DNA of 64,000 nt, taken from positions 616 to 64,615 of the forward strand of contig NZ_BMHY01000022.1 of assembly GCF_014641555.1 (NCBI RefSeq), read 5' to 3'. The notes below the pieces were generated by a model. That model searched no databases. It had not been told where the DNA came from and worked only from the letters and a program-made list of their open reading frames with translations. Position numbers and translations under genes: made by a program. This DNA comes from Paenibacillus radicis (ex Gao et al. 2016). Lineage in GTDB: Bacteria > Bacillota > Bacilli > Paenibacillales > Paenibacillaceae. This document shows, piece by piece, positions 33,400-42,960 of the stretch (the first letter of the stretch is position 1; each line of letters opens with the position of its first letter).

Positions 33400-35343
33400 T
33401 TAGTTAGCTTGTCCGACGAATATACAGTTCCGTCCATGATGCTTCGCTTCGTATAGCGCCATGTCTGCTCTGTAGAACAGGGACTCTACGCTTATCTTCT
33501 CATTCTCGAAAGTCCACTCCGAGACGCCGCATGAAACGGTCACGACCGGATCCGTCTCCTCCTCCACATGAGAGCGTATGCGTTCAGCAATGCGGAAAGC
33601 CTGCTCCGCCTGAATGCCTGGCAGATAGACTGCAAGCTCCTCGCCGCCCCATCTTGCCGCAATGTCGCCTTGGCGAATCGAAGCGCGAATGATGTTGCTC
33701 ACTTGTACGAGAATGCGGTCACCAACCTGATGGCCAAACGTATCATTAATTCGCTTGAAGTGATCGATATCGACTAATATAAGGGCACCCAGCGGATCTT
33801 TGCGCTGCCGGTTCTGAATTTGTTCATTTAAGTAATGACGGGCATGCAGTCCGGTTAAATTGTCGGTGATGACCATCCGGCGCACTTCCGCGTGAAGCGA
33901 GGCGTTCGTAATCGCCAGCCCGATATGCGTCGACATGACCTGAAGCAGCTTATAATTGTCGTAGCTGAAGAAGTTCGCGGTCTTATGCGTTACGAATATT
34001 ACACCGGCTACTTCGCCGTCCACCAGTATCGGAGAAGCGATCAGCGATCTTGAGCCTGTGTTGTCCATCAGCTTGGAAGTAACGACACGGGTATTCCAAT
34101 AATCCGATATGATGAGCGGCTCCTTCGTCCGATGGACGATACCGCAAAAGCCGTATTCCGGTGAAAAATGCTCGCTCGACATGTCAGGGACGTTGCTCGA
34201 CATCACGATGAACTGATTCTTCTCCTTGTTCAATTGAAGCACGCAGCAGAAATCCGCTTCGAATATATTGAGAAGCTCTTTCGTTACGAACTGAAAAATT
34301 TCCTTCAGCCGCAGCGACTGGTTAAGCCGTTTTGCAAGCTCGTTGATTAGACGCAATTCATTAATAAGCAAGTTGGACTGCTCGTACAGCTTCGCATTCT
34401 CGAAAGCCGAGCCTGCGGTATCCGCCACCAAGAGAAACGCCGGCAGATCGGAGACATCCCATCGCTCGGCTTCCATCGTAATGAACAAGACGCCATATGC
34501 AGCCTGCTTGCCAGTCATCGGCATTGCGATCCGCATCATCCCGTTGCGATCCAGCTCGTTAACCGGCCGTCCTTCAAGGAAGGCCTTGGCGATGAGATCA
34601 TGGGCCGTATTTTTAAATACAAGCGGCTTGACTCTCGGATCGCCGTTCAGATGATCCTGGGACAAATAAAGATGCACCTCTGAAGTCGGGTACAGCTTCT
34701 CTAGGCTCATCAGCATCTCCGACAAGACAGAGGACACGTCCGTCTGGTCATATAGCTGCTTAGCGACACCGAACAGGGCGTCTCTGCGGTTAAGCTCCTT
34801 TTCCGTGCGCTGCTGCTGCAGCAGCAAGTCCTTCACATACAGCTGCTCAAATCTGCGATAGAAGCAGCTGCGGAAATGCACAGCACTGAGCTTGGCTACC
34901 GTAAGACTTGATTCGCCCGTGACTGAAAGATGGATAAAAACACAAAATGGGCGTTCTTCCGAACGCTTCATAACGGGAACAGCGCAAGCATACAGTGATC
35001 CTAGCGAATCTGTCTCGATAGAGCCAGACCGTTGAACAGCTGCCGCCAGCTTATCAGCCAGCGCATGCGAATCCGCTTCCTCTGATTTATTCAAGCCGCC
35101 TGCGATGCCGACACATTTCAAGCTCCAGTCATATAGAGCAAACGAACCTTCCGCAAGAAGCAGCTTGTCCGTTTCTTTATGCCATAACGCGAAGCTGTCG
35201 GAAAGTATCGGCGCCAAGTATGGTTCATCAGCGCTAGTCATATCTTCCTCTTCGAACCAGATCGACGGATTCATCTCCACTTCAAGATGAGATGCCGCAG
35301 CAGATTCATCTTTAAGAGGATGGTTTTCGTTATAATCTGCCAT
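33400..35343 (-). CDS. GAF-GGDEF diguanylate cyclase-like protein
   Basis: A 647-residue signalling protein. The first ~190 residues have no clear domain. Two GAF-like sensor domains follow (about 190-320 and 330-465), and the C-terminal ~165 residues are a GGDEF domain (ADNLTGLHARHYL, LVDIDHFKRINDTFGHQVGD). The active-site loop reads GGEEL instead of GGDEF/GGEEF. An RQGD inhibitory-site motif lies five residues before it, so cyclase activity and product inhibition are plausible. No transmembrane segment is evident. The ATG at 35343 is favoured but an upstream in-frame ATG at 35388 is possible; neither has an ideal ribosome binding site. Confidence 0.85.
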   Translation of the reverse strand: MADYNENHPLKDESAAASHLEVEMNPSIWFEEEDMTSADEPYLAPILSDSFALWHKETDKLLLAEGSFALYDWSLKCVGIAGGLNKSEEADSHALADKLAAAVQRSGSIETDSLGSLYACAVPVMKRSEERPFCVFIHLSVTGESSLTVAKLSAVHFRSCFYRRFEQLYVKDLLLQQQRTEKELNRRDALFGVAKQLYDQTDVSSVLSEMLMSLEKLYPTSEVHLYLSQDHLNGDPRVKPLVFKNTAHDLIAKAFLEGRPVNELDRNGMMRIAMPMTGKQAAYGVLFITMEAERWDVSDLPAFLLVADTAGSAFENAKLYEQSNLLINELRLINELAKRLNQSLRLKEIFQFVTKELLNIFEADFCCVLQLNKEKNQFIVMSSNVPDMSSEHFSPEYGFCGIVHRTKEPLIISDYWNTRVVTSKLMDNTGSRSLIASPILVDGEVAGVIFVTHKTANFFSYDNYKLLQVMSTHIGLAITNASLHAEVRRMVITDNLTGLHARHYLNEQIQNRQRKDPLGALILVDIDHFKRINDTFGHQVGDRILVQVSNIIRASIRQGDIAARWGGEELAVYLPGIQAEQAFRIAERIRSHVEEETDPVVTVSCGVSEWTFENEKISVESLFYRADMALYEAKHHGRNCIFVGQAN

Positions 35344-35513
35344 CAGCAACACCCAGCCCTTCCGTACGTATAACAAGGAGATGAGCATCCAATCATCATT
35401 TCATACAATAATTTCATCATACTGTATTTTTAAGAATATTGCACTACTCTTTCCTATAAATAATAGGCCTTTAGACACTATGTCCCAGAGGGCTTGCTGA
35501 GGACTGTGCAATC

Positions 35514-35541
35514 TTGACAAATAGGGGGTATTTCATATAAT
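35514..35541 (+). promoter_or_regulatory. rpsD promoter
   Basis: A consensus SigA promoter: TTGACA (35514-35519), 16-bp spacer, TATAAT (35536-35541). Transcription would start near 35549, leaving about 170 nt of leader before rpsD. The rest of the gap from 35389 to 35513 shows nothing. Confidence 0.9.
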
Positions 35542-35548
35542 ATTTATT

Positions 35549-35717
35549 GTTGAATGTATGGGCGTACTGGTTTTGTGTCACCCTCAGAAATACGTTCGCT
35601 GATATTCCAGCGGCTGAACTGATTATCAGGCTCCGGACTCGATCGGGCATAGAGCGTATTCGGCGAAACACAACCCCATTCTCAAAAATCCCATTTGATG
35701 AAGGAGTAACACTACGT
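35549..35717 (+). promoter_or_regulatory. Long rpsD leader, candidate S4 autoregulatory RNA
   Basis: The rpsD mRNA has a leader of about 170 nt. S4 represses its own mRNA in Firmicutes by binding a structured leader, and this is the right place for it. I see pairing potential (CAGCGGCTGAACTG, GCTCCGGACTCGATCGGGC) but did not derive a full structure. Confidence 0.5.
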
Positions 35718-36317
35718 ATGTCACGTTATACTGGTCCTAAATTTAAATTGAGCCGCCGCCTCGGCATTTCCCTGAGCGGAACTGGCAAAGAACTGAAACG
35801 CCCATTCCCTCCAGGTCAACACGGCCCGAACCAACGTAAAAAAATGAGCGGATACGGCATCCAATTGGCTGAGAAGCAAAAACTTCGCCACATGTACGGC
35901 TTGAACGAAAAACAATTCCGCAACCTGTTCGACAAAGCAGCTAAAATCAAAGGTATTTCCGGCGAAAACTTCATGATCCTTCTTGAAAGCCGTCTGGACA
36001 ACCTGGTTTACCGTCTGGGTCTTTCCAACTCCCGTGCAGGCGCACGTCAGTTGGTTGCTCACGGTCACGTTACGGTTAATGGCAAAAAAGTCGACATCGC
36101 TTCGTACACAGTATCGACTGGCGACGTAATCGGCCTGCGCGAGCGCAGCCGCAGCCTGAAAACGATCAAAGAAGCGATCGAAGGCCGTCACCACATTCCT
36201 AACTACTTGGAGTTCAACGATCAAGCAATGGAAGGCAAGTTCATCCGCCTGCCAGAGCGCGCTGAGTTGTCCCAAGACATCGACGAAAAACAAATCGTCG
36301 AGTTCTACAGCCGTTAA
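35718..36317 (+). CDS. rpsD: 30S ribosomal protein S4
   Basis: Ribosomal protein S4, 199 residues, a primary 16S rRNA-binding protein that nucleates 30S assembly. [20 protein letters not shown] is the canonical start. The N-terminal domain has no CxxC pairs, so this is the zinc-free form. The S4 RNA-binding domain (about 90-150) includes [20 protein letters not shown] and [24 protein letters not shown] precedes the ATG by 10 nt. Codon use is strongly biased, as expected for a highly expressed gene. It is monocistronic with its own promoter and terminator. Confidence 0.98.
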   Translation: MSRYTGPKFKLSRRLGISLSGTGKELKRPFPPGQHGPNQRKKMSGYGIQLAEKQKLRHMYGLNEKQFRNLFDKAAKIKGISGENFMILLESRLDNLVYRLGLSNSRAGARQLVAHGHVTVNGKKVDIASYTVSTGDVIGLRERSRSLKTIKEAIEGRHHIPNYLEFNDQAMEGKFIRLPERAELSQDIDEKQIVEFYSR

Positions 36318-36335
36318 TAGCTGCTGTATGACAGA

Positions 36336-36374
36336 GAACCCCGAGGCCTGCAAAGGTTGCGGGGTTTTCTTTTT
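36336..36374 (+). terminator. Terminator after rpsD
   Basis: AACCCCG (36337-36343) with an inner GGCC-type stem pairs with CGGGGTT (36360-36366), followed by TTTCTTTTT. Confidence 0.9.
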
Positions 36375-36481
36375 GCTTAGTTATAGGTGTTACCTATAAA
36401 GTAAATAATCTTTATATATTTCACTTCTTATGTCGCTCTATGCCACAATAAGGGCATCCGAAACAGAAGGAGCGAATAACT

Positions 36482-37258
36482 ATGACATCCGCACAACAAG
36501 AATGGAACCCCGACTCCTATGATCAGCATCTCGCTTTTGTATCCAAATTTGGCAAAGGCATTATGGAGTGGCTGGATCCCCAGCCTAGCGAGCGTATTCT
36601 TGACTTGGGCTGCGGCACCGGCGACCTCTCAGCCGCACTTGCCGCTAAAGGGGCAAGTGTAAGCGGAATTGACTATTCCGCCGAAATGATCGCCAAGGCG
36701 AAAGAGAAATACCCGGCTCTTCCTTTCTCAGTCGAAGATGGACAGAGCTTTACCGTAAATGAGCCATTTGATGCGGTGTTCTCGAACGCTGCCCTCCACT
36801 GGATGAAAGCCAATCCTTCCGGCGTTATCAAATCGGTATGGAAAAGCCTTCGCAGCGGCGGCCGGTTTGCCGCTGAGTTTGGCGGAAAAGGCAATGTTGC
36901 AGACATTGTGAGAGCGATTAATGAGTTACTGCCGGAATACGGTATTGAAGCCGAGCCTTTGAATCCCTGGTACTTCCCATCCATTGGCGAGTATTGCAGC
37001 CTGCTTGAGCGGCAAGGCTTCCATGTCCGCTCCGCAGAGCTGTTCAGCCGGCCAACCGAGCTGCCTGATGGGGAAAAAGGGCTGCTCCACTGGCTTTCAC
37101 AGTTCGGAGACGCCTTCTTCCACACTCTAAACGAAACAGATAAAGAACAAGCTATGCAGGACATTAATCGCTTGTTCCGGGAGCAGCATCAGCTGCAGCC
37201 AGAGGAGAATGCCGTTGCCGATTATTACCGCATCCGGGTTCTGGCATTCAAGCCTTGA
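36482..37258 (+). CDS. Class I SAM-dependent methyltransferase
   Basis: A 258-residue class I methyltransferase. The SAM-binding motif is ILDLGCGTGDLSAALAAKG (about residues 40-58), followed by the acidic motif II VSGIDYSAEMIAKAK and motif IV DAVFSNAALHWM. The NAALHW motif is typical of trans-aconitate methyltransferase-like and related small-molecule enzymes. The substrate is not determinable here. The ribosome binding site is GAAGGAGCG. The gene is single and ends at a shared terminator with floT. Confidence 0.85.
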   Translation: MTSAQQEWNPDSYDQHLAFVSKFGKGIMEWLDPQPSERILDLGCGTGDLSAALAAKGASVSGIDYSAEMIAKAKEKYPALPFSVEDGQSFTVNEPFDAVFSNAALHWMKANPSGVIKSVWKSLRSGGRFAAEFGGKGNVADIVRAINELLPEYGIEAEPLNPWYFPSIGEYCSLLERQGFHVRSAELFSRPTELPDGEKGLLHWLSQFGDAFFHTLNETDKEQAMQDINRLFREQHQLQPEENAVADYYRIRVLAFKP

Positions 37259-37286
37259 TCCGTTCACTAGCAGCCGCAGTCTAAAC

Positions 37287-37326
37287 AATAAGAAGCGCGC
37301 ATCCGGAGGGATACACGCTTCTTATT
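37287..37326. terminator. Bidirectional terminator between methyltransferase and floT
   Basis: AATAAGAAGCGcGcATCC (37287-37304) pairs with GGATaCaCGCTTCTTATT (37309-37326). It serves convergent genes on both strands. Confidence 0.85.
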
Positions 37327-37327
37327 A

Positions 37328-38875
37328 TTATTCGTTCTTATTCAAATCTTGGTCGAGCAAATCAAGGATTGTCGGTTGAGGCTTTACCTCGATTGCAGCA
37401 GCTTGCGGTGCCGGAGCAAGCGCACCGGATACTTTGGAGGTGAGCCCCTTCATCAGCTCATTAACATCGATACCCGATACGCTCTTCAGCATCTCGGGCG
37501 CTGTCGCCATAAGCGAAGTCACGTAATTGCTTAGACGCGCCGCGCCTTCGCCATGACCCGTGTCAACAACCGTCAGCTTGTCGATTGCTTTAATTGGCTC
37601 TGCCACTTTGCCAGCCAGTTCAGGAAGCATTTTCACAATGATGTCGAGGATGGCCGCTTCGCCGAATTTCTCGAACGCTTCCGCCAGCTTCTCTTTCGCT
37701 TCGGCTTCCGCCAGACCGCGAAGACGGATAACCTCAGCCTCAGCCGTACCTTTCGCTTTCTCCGCATCGGCGACAGCCAAACCGTCAAGCCGCTTCTGCT
37801 CCGCCATCGCCTTTGCTTCCGCTTCAATCCGATACTGAATTGCATCGGCTTCGCGCAGCTTTTTCGTTTTATCGGCTTCCGCCGCTTGTTCGACAGCGTA
37901 ACGGTCGGCCTCCGCTTTTTTCTTCACTTCTGCATCATACTGTTTCTCACGACGTAAAATCTCCTTCGTTTCAAGGTCGATCTCACGCTCTTTGCGCACC
38001 AGCTCGATCTTCATTTGTTCCTCGACTACATTTTGCTGAGCGCGTGCTTCATGAATCGAATACGCCTGATCCGCTTCCGCTTTCGCCGTATCCTGGTCTC
38101 TCTTAAAGGAAGCGACCTTCAGCTCTTTCTCCTTCGCCGCTTCTGCGATGTTCGTATCGCGCAGCAGCTCAGCCTTCTGGCCTTCCTCTTCAGCCAACGC
38201 TTTCTTAATCCGCGAATCCCGTACCGCTTCCGCTTCTGCGATATCCGCATCCCGCTTCACAGCTGCGATCCGCGGCTTGCCCAGCGCTTCCAGGTAGCCG
38301 TGTTTGTCTCGAACATCCTTTATTGTAAAAGAAACGATCTGCAGCCCCATCTTCTTCAAATCCTTGGCTGCGACCCCCTGAACTTCCTGAGCGAATTTGT
38401 CGCGATTCCGGTACACTTCCTCCACCGTCATCGATCCAAGAATGGCACGCAGATGGCCTTCCAGCACTTCCTGCGCTTCGCCTTTCAGCGCCTCGATCGG
38501 CTTGCCCATGAACTGCTCGGCTGCCGTTGCTACGTCTTCCACAACGCCGCCGATTTTAATGATTGCTACGCCGTCGGCCAAAACCGGTACGCCCTGCTCC
38601 GTATAAACCTCCGGAGTCGATACGTCCAGCTTATGGGACAACAGCGACAAAAATTCGGCTTTCTGAAAAATCGGGAGGATAAATGCGCCTCCTCCGCGTA
38701 CGATTTTTATCCGGCGGCCCGAGTCGTCTACAAGCACATTGTTGCTGCCCAGGAACGAGCCGGTTACTACCATTGCCTGATCAGGACTAACGGTACGGTA
38801 ACGCGCCCAAAACGCTAAGCCTAATACTATAACTACCGCAATTACGATCACTGGTATCAAAAAGTTTTCTGGCAT
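37328..38875 (-). CDS. floT: Flotillin FloT (YuaG)
   Basis: A 515-residue flotillin, a scaffold of functional membrane microdomains. An N-terminal membrane hairpin (about residues 5-25, VIVIAVVIVLGLAFW) is followed by the SPFH domain (about 28-215) and a long alpha-helical coiled-coil region (about 215-430), very rich in Ala, Glu and Lys with repeated AEA/EAE units typical of flotillins. The tail is Ala/Pro-rich. It starts 57 bp after the NfeD gene, the same pair as yuaF-floT in B. subtilis; no yuaI homologue follows. Transcription probably starts at the ECF-like promoter in front of nfeD. Confidence 0.95.
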   Translation of the reverse strand: MPENFLIPVIVIAVVIVLGLAFWARYRTVSPDQAMVVTGSFLGSNNVLVDDSGRRIKIVRGGGAFILPIFQKAEFLSLLSHKLDVSTPEVYTEQGVPVLADGVAIIKIGGVVEDVATAAEQFMGKPIEALKGEAQEVLEGHLRAILGSMTVEEVYRNRDKFAQEVQGVAAKDLKKMGLQIVSFTIKDVRDKHGYLEALGKPRIAAVKRDADIAEAEAVRDSRIKKALAEEEGQKAELLRDTNIAEAAKEKELKVASFKRDQDTAKAEADQAYSIHEARAQQNVVEEQMKIELVRKEREIDLETKEILRREKQYDAEVKKKAEADRYAVEQAAEADKTKKLREADAIQYRIEAEAKAMAEQKRLDGLAVADAEKAKGTAEAEVIRLRGLAEAEAKEKLAEAFEKFGEAAILDIIVKMLPELAGKVAEPIKAIDKLTVVDTGHGEGAARLSNYVTSLMATAPEMLKSVSGIDVNELMKGLTSKVSGALAPAPQAAAIEVKPQPTILDLLDQDLNKNE

Positions 38876-38932
38876 GTCCCCATCATTCTCCTCTCTTGTC
38901 GGCCTTGCTCTGTTACCTTATCTCTTTCTTTA

Positions 38933-39466
38933 CTAGGATTGAAGATCTACTTTCGCGACGTACAAGGTGCTGTCTTTCACCTCGACAACGACAACCCGCA
39001 TCCCCTCGGGAATCGGCTCCCCGTCGAAACTCGCCGCAATTTGATTCGTATGACCCGCTCCCGCCTTGAGCATCACTTCGCCGTACCCTTTCGACGGAAT
39101 CGATACAAGCACCTCCGCCAGCTTGCCCGTGAATTCCTGCTCGGACACCGCTAGCGAATTTTCGCTCCGTTCCATCGGTTTGACGTAAACAAAATACACG
39201 CCTCCGGCTATAACGATTGCGATCAGCAGAGCAACTATTGTCACCAGCCAATTGTTCATAGAGGTATTGTCGGTCAAAAGCAATCCCGCACCGCCAAAGG
39301 CGGTAATGCCGCCAATTAGCGACATTGGCTGCATCCAGGGATAACCGTCAAGAGATAAAAAATCAAGCACGCCATCCAGCGCCAAACTGATCCAATCGCC
39401 AAATATGACGCTAATGATGGCAAACAGCACCCCGAATACGAGACAGCCCCAAAATATAGCCTCCAT
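38933..39466 (-). CDS. NfeD-family membrane protein (YuaF-like)
   Basis: A 177-residue NfeD-like protein, partner of flotillins. Four hydrophobic stretches lie in the first ~105 residues (WGCLVFGVLFAIISVIFG, then two in the middle and VTIVALLIAIVIAGGVYF). The soluble C-terminal OB-fold (about 115-175) carries YGEVMLKAGAGHTNQIAASF. It lacks the peptidase domain of long NfeD proteins, as YuaF does. A strong AGGAGG precedes the ATG. floT follows 57 bp downstream, so the pair forms one operon. Confidence 0.9.
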   Translation of the reverse strand: MEAIFWGCLVFGVLFAIISVIFGDWISLALDGVLDFLSLDGYPWMQPMSLIGGITAFGGAGLLLTDNTSMNNWLVTIVALLIAIVIAGGVYFVYVKPMERSENSLAVSEQEFTGKLAEVLVSIPSKGYGEVMLKAGAGHTNQIAASFDGEPIPEGMRVVVVEVKDSTLYVAKVDLQS

Positions 39467-39516
39467 TTCCTCCTCCTCTCTCTACATCCAAATGTTGTTA
39501 CCTCTATAGTAAGTAT

Positions 39517-39543
39517 TACGCGTATAGAGCCTATTATGTTTCG
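39517..39543 (-). promoter_or_regulatory. ECF sigma (SigW-like) promoter of nfeD-floT
   Basis: On the minus strand CGAAAC (39543-39538) is followed, after 17 bp, by CGTA (39520-39517). This is close to the SigW pattern TGAAAC-N16-CGTA. B. subtilis yuaF-floT belongs to the SigW envelope-stress regulon, so the match fits. In the rest of the 301-bp gap (39467-39767) the only other visible signal is a TATAAT-like -10 at about 39735 on the plus strand for the PBP gene. Confidence 0.7.
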
Positions 39544-39767
39544 TGCCGGCATGAAAAAATGCAAATTATCAGCTTATACAACATTATTTTCAACCTTCGA
39601 CCACAACATTTCCTGCTCTTGCCTCGTCTAACGATAAGGATGCCAGATTTTCAAATTCATATTCGCCATTTGTCGATGCGTCTCGGGTAACAGCATTCTC
39701 TATGCTTCCTCTGATGGTGTTTTATGTTATAATAGTTTTTGGTTATTTGGAGGAGGAGTTTATTTAT

Positions 39768-42700
39768 ATGCAGGAAGACCGCAAATCCACGCCATCCCGA
39801 AGCGCTTGGCGCACCTTCGGAATCGTATCTTTTCTTACCGTAAAGTGGATGATCTACTTCGCCATCTTCATCGCTTTATTGGCAGGTGGAGCCGTGACCG
39901 GATATGTGTCCGCCCTTGTCAAAGACGAAGTGGTTCGGCCGCGCACACTTATTGAAGAAAAGGTGAACGAGAATTCCGCTACAGGCTTCGTTTACTTCAA
40001 CGACGAAACGCTGGTAGGCCAGCTTCGGACGGAAGAAGACCGGATTCTCATCGAATACAAAGATCTTCCCGAGCAAGTGATTAAAGCTGTGCTCGCGATT
40101 GAGGATAATAACTTCGAAACGCATCATGGCGTCGACATTAACGGGATCGGCCGGGCCGTTAAGCAGAAACTGCTTAATGAAGATACCCAAACCGGAGGCA
40201 GTACGCTTACTCAGCAGCTTGCCCGCCGTGTATTTCTCAGCCTGGACAAAACGGACAGCCGTAAAATCAAAGAAATTTTCCTTGCCATCCGGATGGAACG
40301 TTATTTGACGAAAGATGAAATTCTGGCTGCCTACTTGAACAAAGTGCCTTTCGGCAACGGCTCGAGCGGCTATAACTTATACGGCATTAAAGCAGCTTCA
40401 AAGGGCATCTTCAACATTACCGACCTAAATCAGCTGAATATTGCTCAATCCGCTTATCTTGCCGGCTTGCCGCAGCGTCCTTCTGCTTATACGGCATTCA
40501 ACGGGAAAGGCCAGTTTAGTGAAAAAGGCTTCCAGCTCGCAATGGAGCGTCAAAGCACAGTGCTGATGCGCATGCTGCAAACCGGACGCATCACTCAGCA
40601 GCAATATGACGAAGCAAAGGCGTTCGACATTCGCAAAACACTCGCTGAGCCAAGCGAGAAGGCTTACACAACTTATCCTTATTTAATGTTGGAAGCTGAA
40701 CGCCAGGCGGCGGAAGTGCTGCTGATGATGGAGGATCCGAAACTCACGAAAGCCGATCTCCGCAAAAAAGAAAACGCGGCACGGATCGAAGAAGCGCGGG
40801 AACATTTGCTTCGCGGCGGATACCATATCTATACGACGATTGATAAAGACGTCTATCAGATTATGCGCGATATCGGCTCTAATGAGAAAAACTTCTCTCC
40901 AGTAAGCAAGGAGAAAGGCATCGAACAGATTGCAGCCGTCATGCTTGACCATAAGACAGGCGCTATTCTCGGTATGCTGGAGGGCCGTGACTTTTACGAG
41001 GAGCAAATGAACTTTGCCACTCAAATGACTCGTCAGCCAGGTTCGACCATGAAGACGATCGCTGCTTATCTGCCTGCAATTGAAAAAGGCGTAATACAGC
41101 CTGCCAGCATCTTGGACGATGCCCCGATTGTATTGAAAGATGGACAAAAAGGATTCCATATCCCGAAAAACGCCAACAACAAATATGCCGGGCTCGTAAC
41201 AGCGCGTGAAGCGCTTAACCGTTCATTGAACTTGCCAGCGCTCAAAATCTTCTTGGACGACGTGCAAATAAAGAATGCCTGGCAGTTCTCCCGAGATCTT
41301 GGCATTACGACGCTTCAGCCGCAGGACGATGGCGCCCAAACCGGCGTAATCGGCGGTCTCAGCATCGGCGTGTCAGTCGAGGAACTGACCAATGCTTACG
41401 GAACCATTCCGAACAAAGGCGTTTTCAACGACGCTTATATGATTGAACGCATTACGGATGCATCCGGCAAACCTGTCTACGAGCATAAAGCAGCGCCAAA
41501 GCAGGTTTACTCGGAACAAACAGCATTCCTCGTTACCGATATGCTTCGCACTGTCATTTCGAGCGGATCCGGTACAGCTCATGCGCTGACATCGCAGTTC
41601 AAAAACTATGGTAAAATCCCGGTTGCCGGTAAAACAGGCTCGACGCAAAGCTATGGAGACGTATGGTTCATGGGCTTCTCGCCTGACATCACTTTGGGTG
41701 TATGGGCCGGCTATGAGAAGCAAATCTACACACTCTCCAATGATGGCAAAAAACGTGCCCGTTCTATTTGGGCGCTGATGATGAATCAGGTTACGGAGAA
41801 AAAGCCGGAGCTGTTCCCGACGAAGGAATTCACCCGTCCGGACGGCATCGTCAAAGCGACCGTATCCAGTGCCAGCGGCAAACGGCCGAGCCAATTGACC
41901 AATGAAGCCGGCATGCTCGTTACCGACTGGTTCAACAAAAAGTTTTTACCGAAGGAAACAGACGATGCACTTGTCAAAATGGCCTATATTCCTTATCAAG
42001 GCGTTAACTATGTACCAAAACCGGAAACACCTGCGGACATGCAGCGTCAACAAATCGTTATTAAACGAAAACGACCGCTTGATGTTCTAATGGATGAAAT
42101 TTCAGCAGCGCAATCGAAGCTGCCGGGGAGCAGCAGAAGACCGCTGTCCTTCTACTTGCCAGCGGATGCCGGCAAAGACGCGCCATCCAAGGTCGACCCT
42201 CGCGTGGATGACGGCAGTGCGCCATCAGCACCGGGCAACGTCCAGCTTCAGTCAATAAGCTCAGGTGTCGTTATGATCACTTTCGGCGCGAACAGTGAGA
42301 AAGATGTTGTCGGCTACCGTCTGTACCAGGCGATTAACCAGGAGCCATTCAAAAAAGTAGGCGACTCCCTGCTCGTTGGGGACGAATTGAAGTTTAAAGT
42401 GAATGTTTCTGGCGGACAGGGTTACAGATTCTATGTAACCGCCGTAGACGTCGCAGGCAAAGAATCGGTGCAAAGCGCGATGATGCTGTTCGGCAATACA
42501 GCCGGCATTCCAGGTCTGCCTGGAGACGGCGAGCCGGATGGAAACGGTAATAACGGTAATGGCAATGGAAGCGGTAATGGCAACGGCAACGGTAACCAAG
42601 GCGGAGGCAATAATCCAGAAGGCACTCCGAAGCCTGAGCTTGCCGTTCCTGCTGCGCCAATCGGACTTTCGGGGGAGAAGACGGATCTGAGTGTCCGGCT

Positions 42701-42908
42701 CTCCTGGACGCCAAATCCGGTCTCTGATCAAGTATTCACTTACCACATTTATTACAGTGCAAATAATGACGGCAATTTCGTCGAAGTTGGAACCACCTCG
42801 GAGACTTCATTCGAATATCCGATCACGATTGTATCGGGCACCTTCTATATTGCCGCAGAGAATGACACAGGCAAGTCATCGGCTTCCAATCATGTTAAAG
42901 TGCAGTAA
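39768..42908 (+). CDS. Class A penicillin-binding protein with FN3 modules
   Basis: A 1046-residue bifunctional PBP (1A type). A short cytoplasmic end and membrane helix (about 25-55) lead to the GT51 transglycosylase domain with EDNNFETHHGVD, GGSTLTQQLARRVFLS and RKIKEIFLAIRMERYLTK. The transpeptidase domain has SxxK in PGSTMKT, SLN in NRSLNLPALK and KTG in AGKTGSTQSYGD. Two fibronectin type III-like modules at the C-terminus are split by a Gly/Asn-rich linker (near residue 940) that is repeat-encoded. GGAGGAGG precedes the ATG; an earlier in-frame ATG is unlikely. It polymerises and cross-links peptidoglycan outside the membrane. Confidence 0.93.
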   Translation: MQEDRKSTPSRSAWRTFGIVSFLTVKWMIYFAIFIALLAGGAVTGYVSALVKDEVVRPRTLIEEKVNENSATGFVYFNDETLVGQLRTEEDRILIEYKDLPEQVIKAVLAIEDNNFETHHGVDINGIGRAVKQKLLNEDTQTGGSTLTQQLARRVFLSLDKTDSRKIKEIFLAIRMERYLTKDEILAAYLNKVPFGNGSSGYNLYGIKAASKGIFNITDLNQLNIAQSAYLAGLPQRPSAYTAFNGKGQFSEKGFQLAMERQSTVLMRMLQTGRITQQQYDEAKAFDIRKTLAEPSEKAYTTYPYLMLEAERQAAEVLLMMEDPKLTKADLRKKENAARIEEAREHLLRGGYHIYTTIDKDVYQIMRDIGSNEKNFSPVSKEKGIEQIAAVMLDHKTGAILGMLEGRDFYEEQMNFATQMTRQPGSTMKTIAAYLPAIEKGVIQPASILDDAPIVLKDGQKGFHIPKNANNKYAGLVTAREALNRSLNLPALKIFLDDVQIKNAWQFSRDLGITTLQPQDDGAQTGVIGGLSIGVSVEELTNAYGTIPNKGVFNDAYMIERITDASGKPVYEHKAAPKQVYSEQTAFLVTDMLRTVISSGSGTAHALTSQFKNYGKIPVAGKTGSTQSYGDVWFMGFSPDITLGVWAGYEKQIYTLSNDGKKRARSIWALMMNQVTEKKPELFPTKEFTRPDGIVKATVSSASGKRPSQLTNEAGMLVTDWFNKKFLPKETDDALVKMAYIPYQGVNYVPKPETPADMQRQQIVIKRKRPLDVLMDEISAAQSKLPGSSRRPLSFYLPADAGKDAPSKVDPRVDDGSAPSAPGNVQLQSISSGVVMITFGANSEKDVVGYRLYQAINQEPFKKVGDSLLVGDELKFKVNVSGGQGYRFYVTAVDVAGKESVQSAMMLFGNTAGIPGLPGDGEPDGNGNNGNGNGSGNGNGNGNQGGGNNPEGTPKPELAVPAAPIGLSGEKTDLSVRLSWTPNPVSDQVFTYHIYYSANNDGNFVEVGTTSETSFEYPITIVSGTFYIAAENDTGKSSASNHVKVQ

Positions 42909-42924
42909 GCTGCCAGCTTGATAT

Positions 42925-42960
42925 AAAAAATCCCCCGGGTTATAACCCGGGGGATTTTTT
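42925..42960. terminator. Bidirectional terminator between PBP gene and acsA
   Basis: AAAAAATCCCCCGGGT pairs perfectly with ACCCGGGGGATTTTTT around a 4-nt TATA loop. It is strong in both directions. Confidence 0.95.

Noticed and set aside
42530-42620. Frameshift or assembly error in the Gly-Asn-rich segment of the PBP gene
   Set aside because: The frame stays open through the repeat into a second FN3-like module and ends at a proper terminator.
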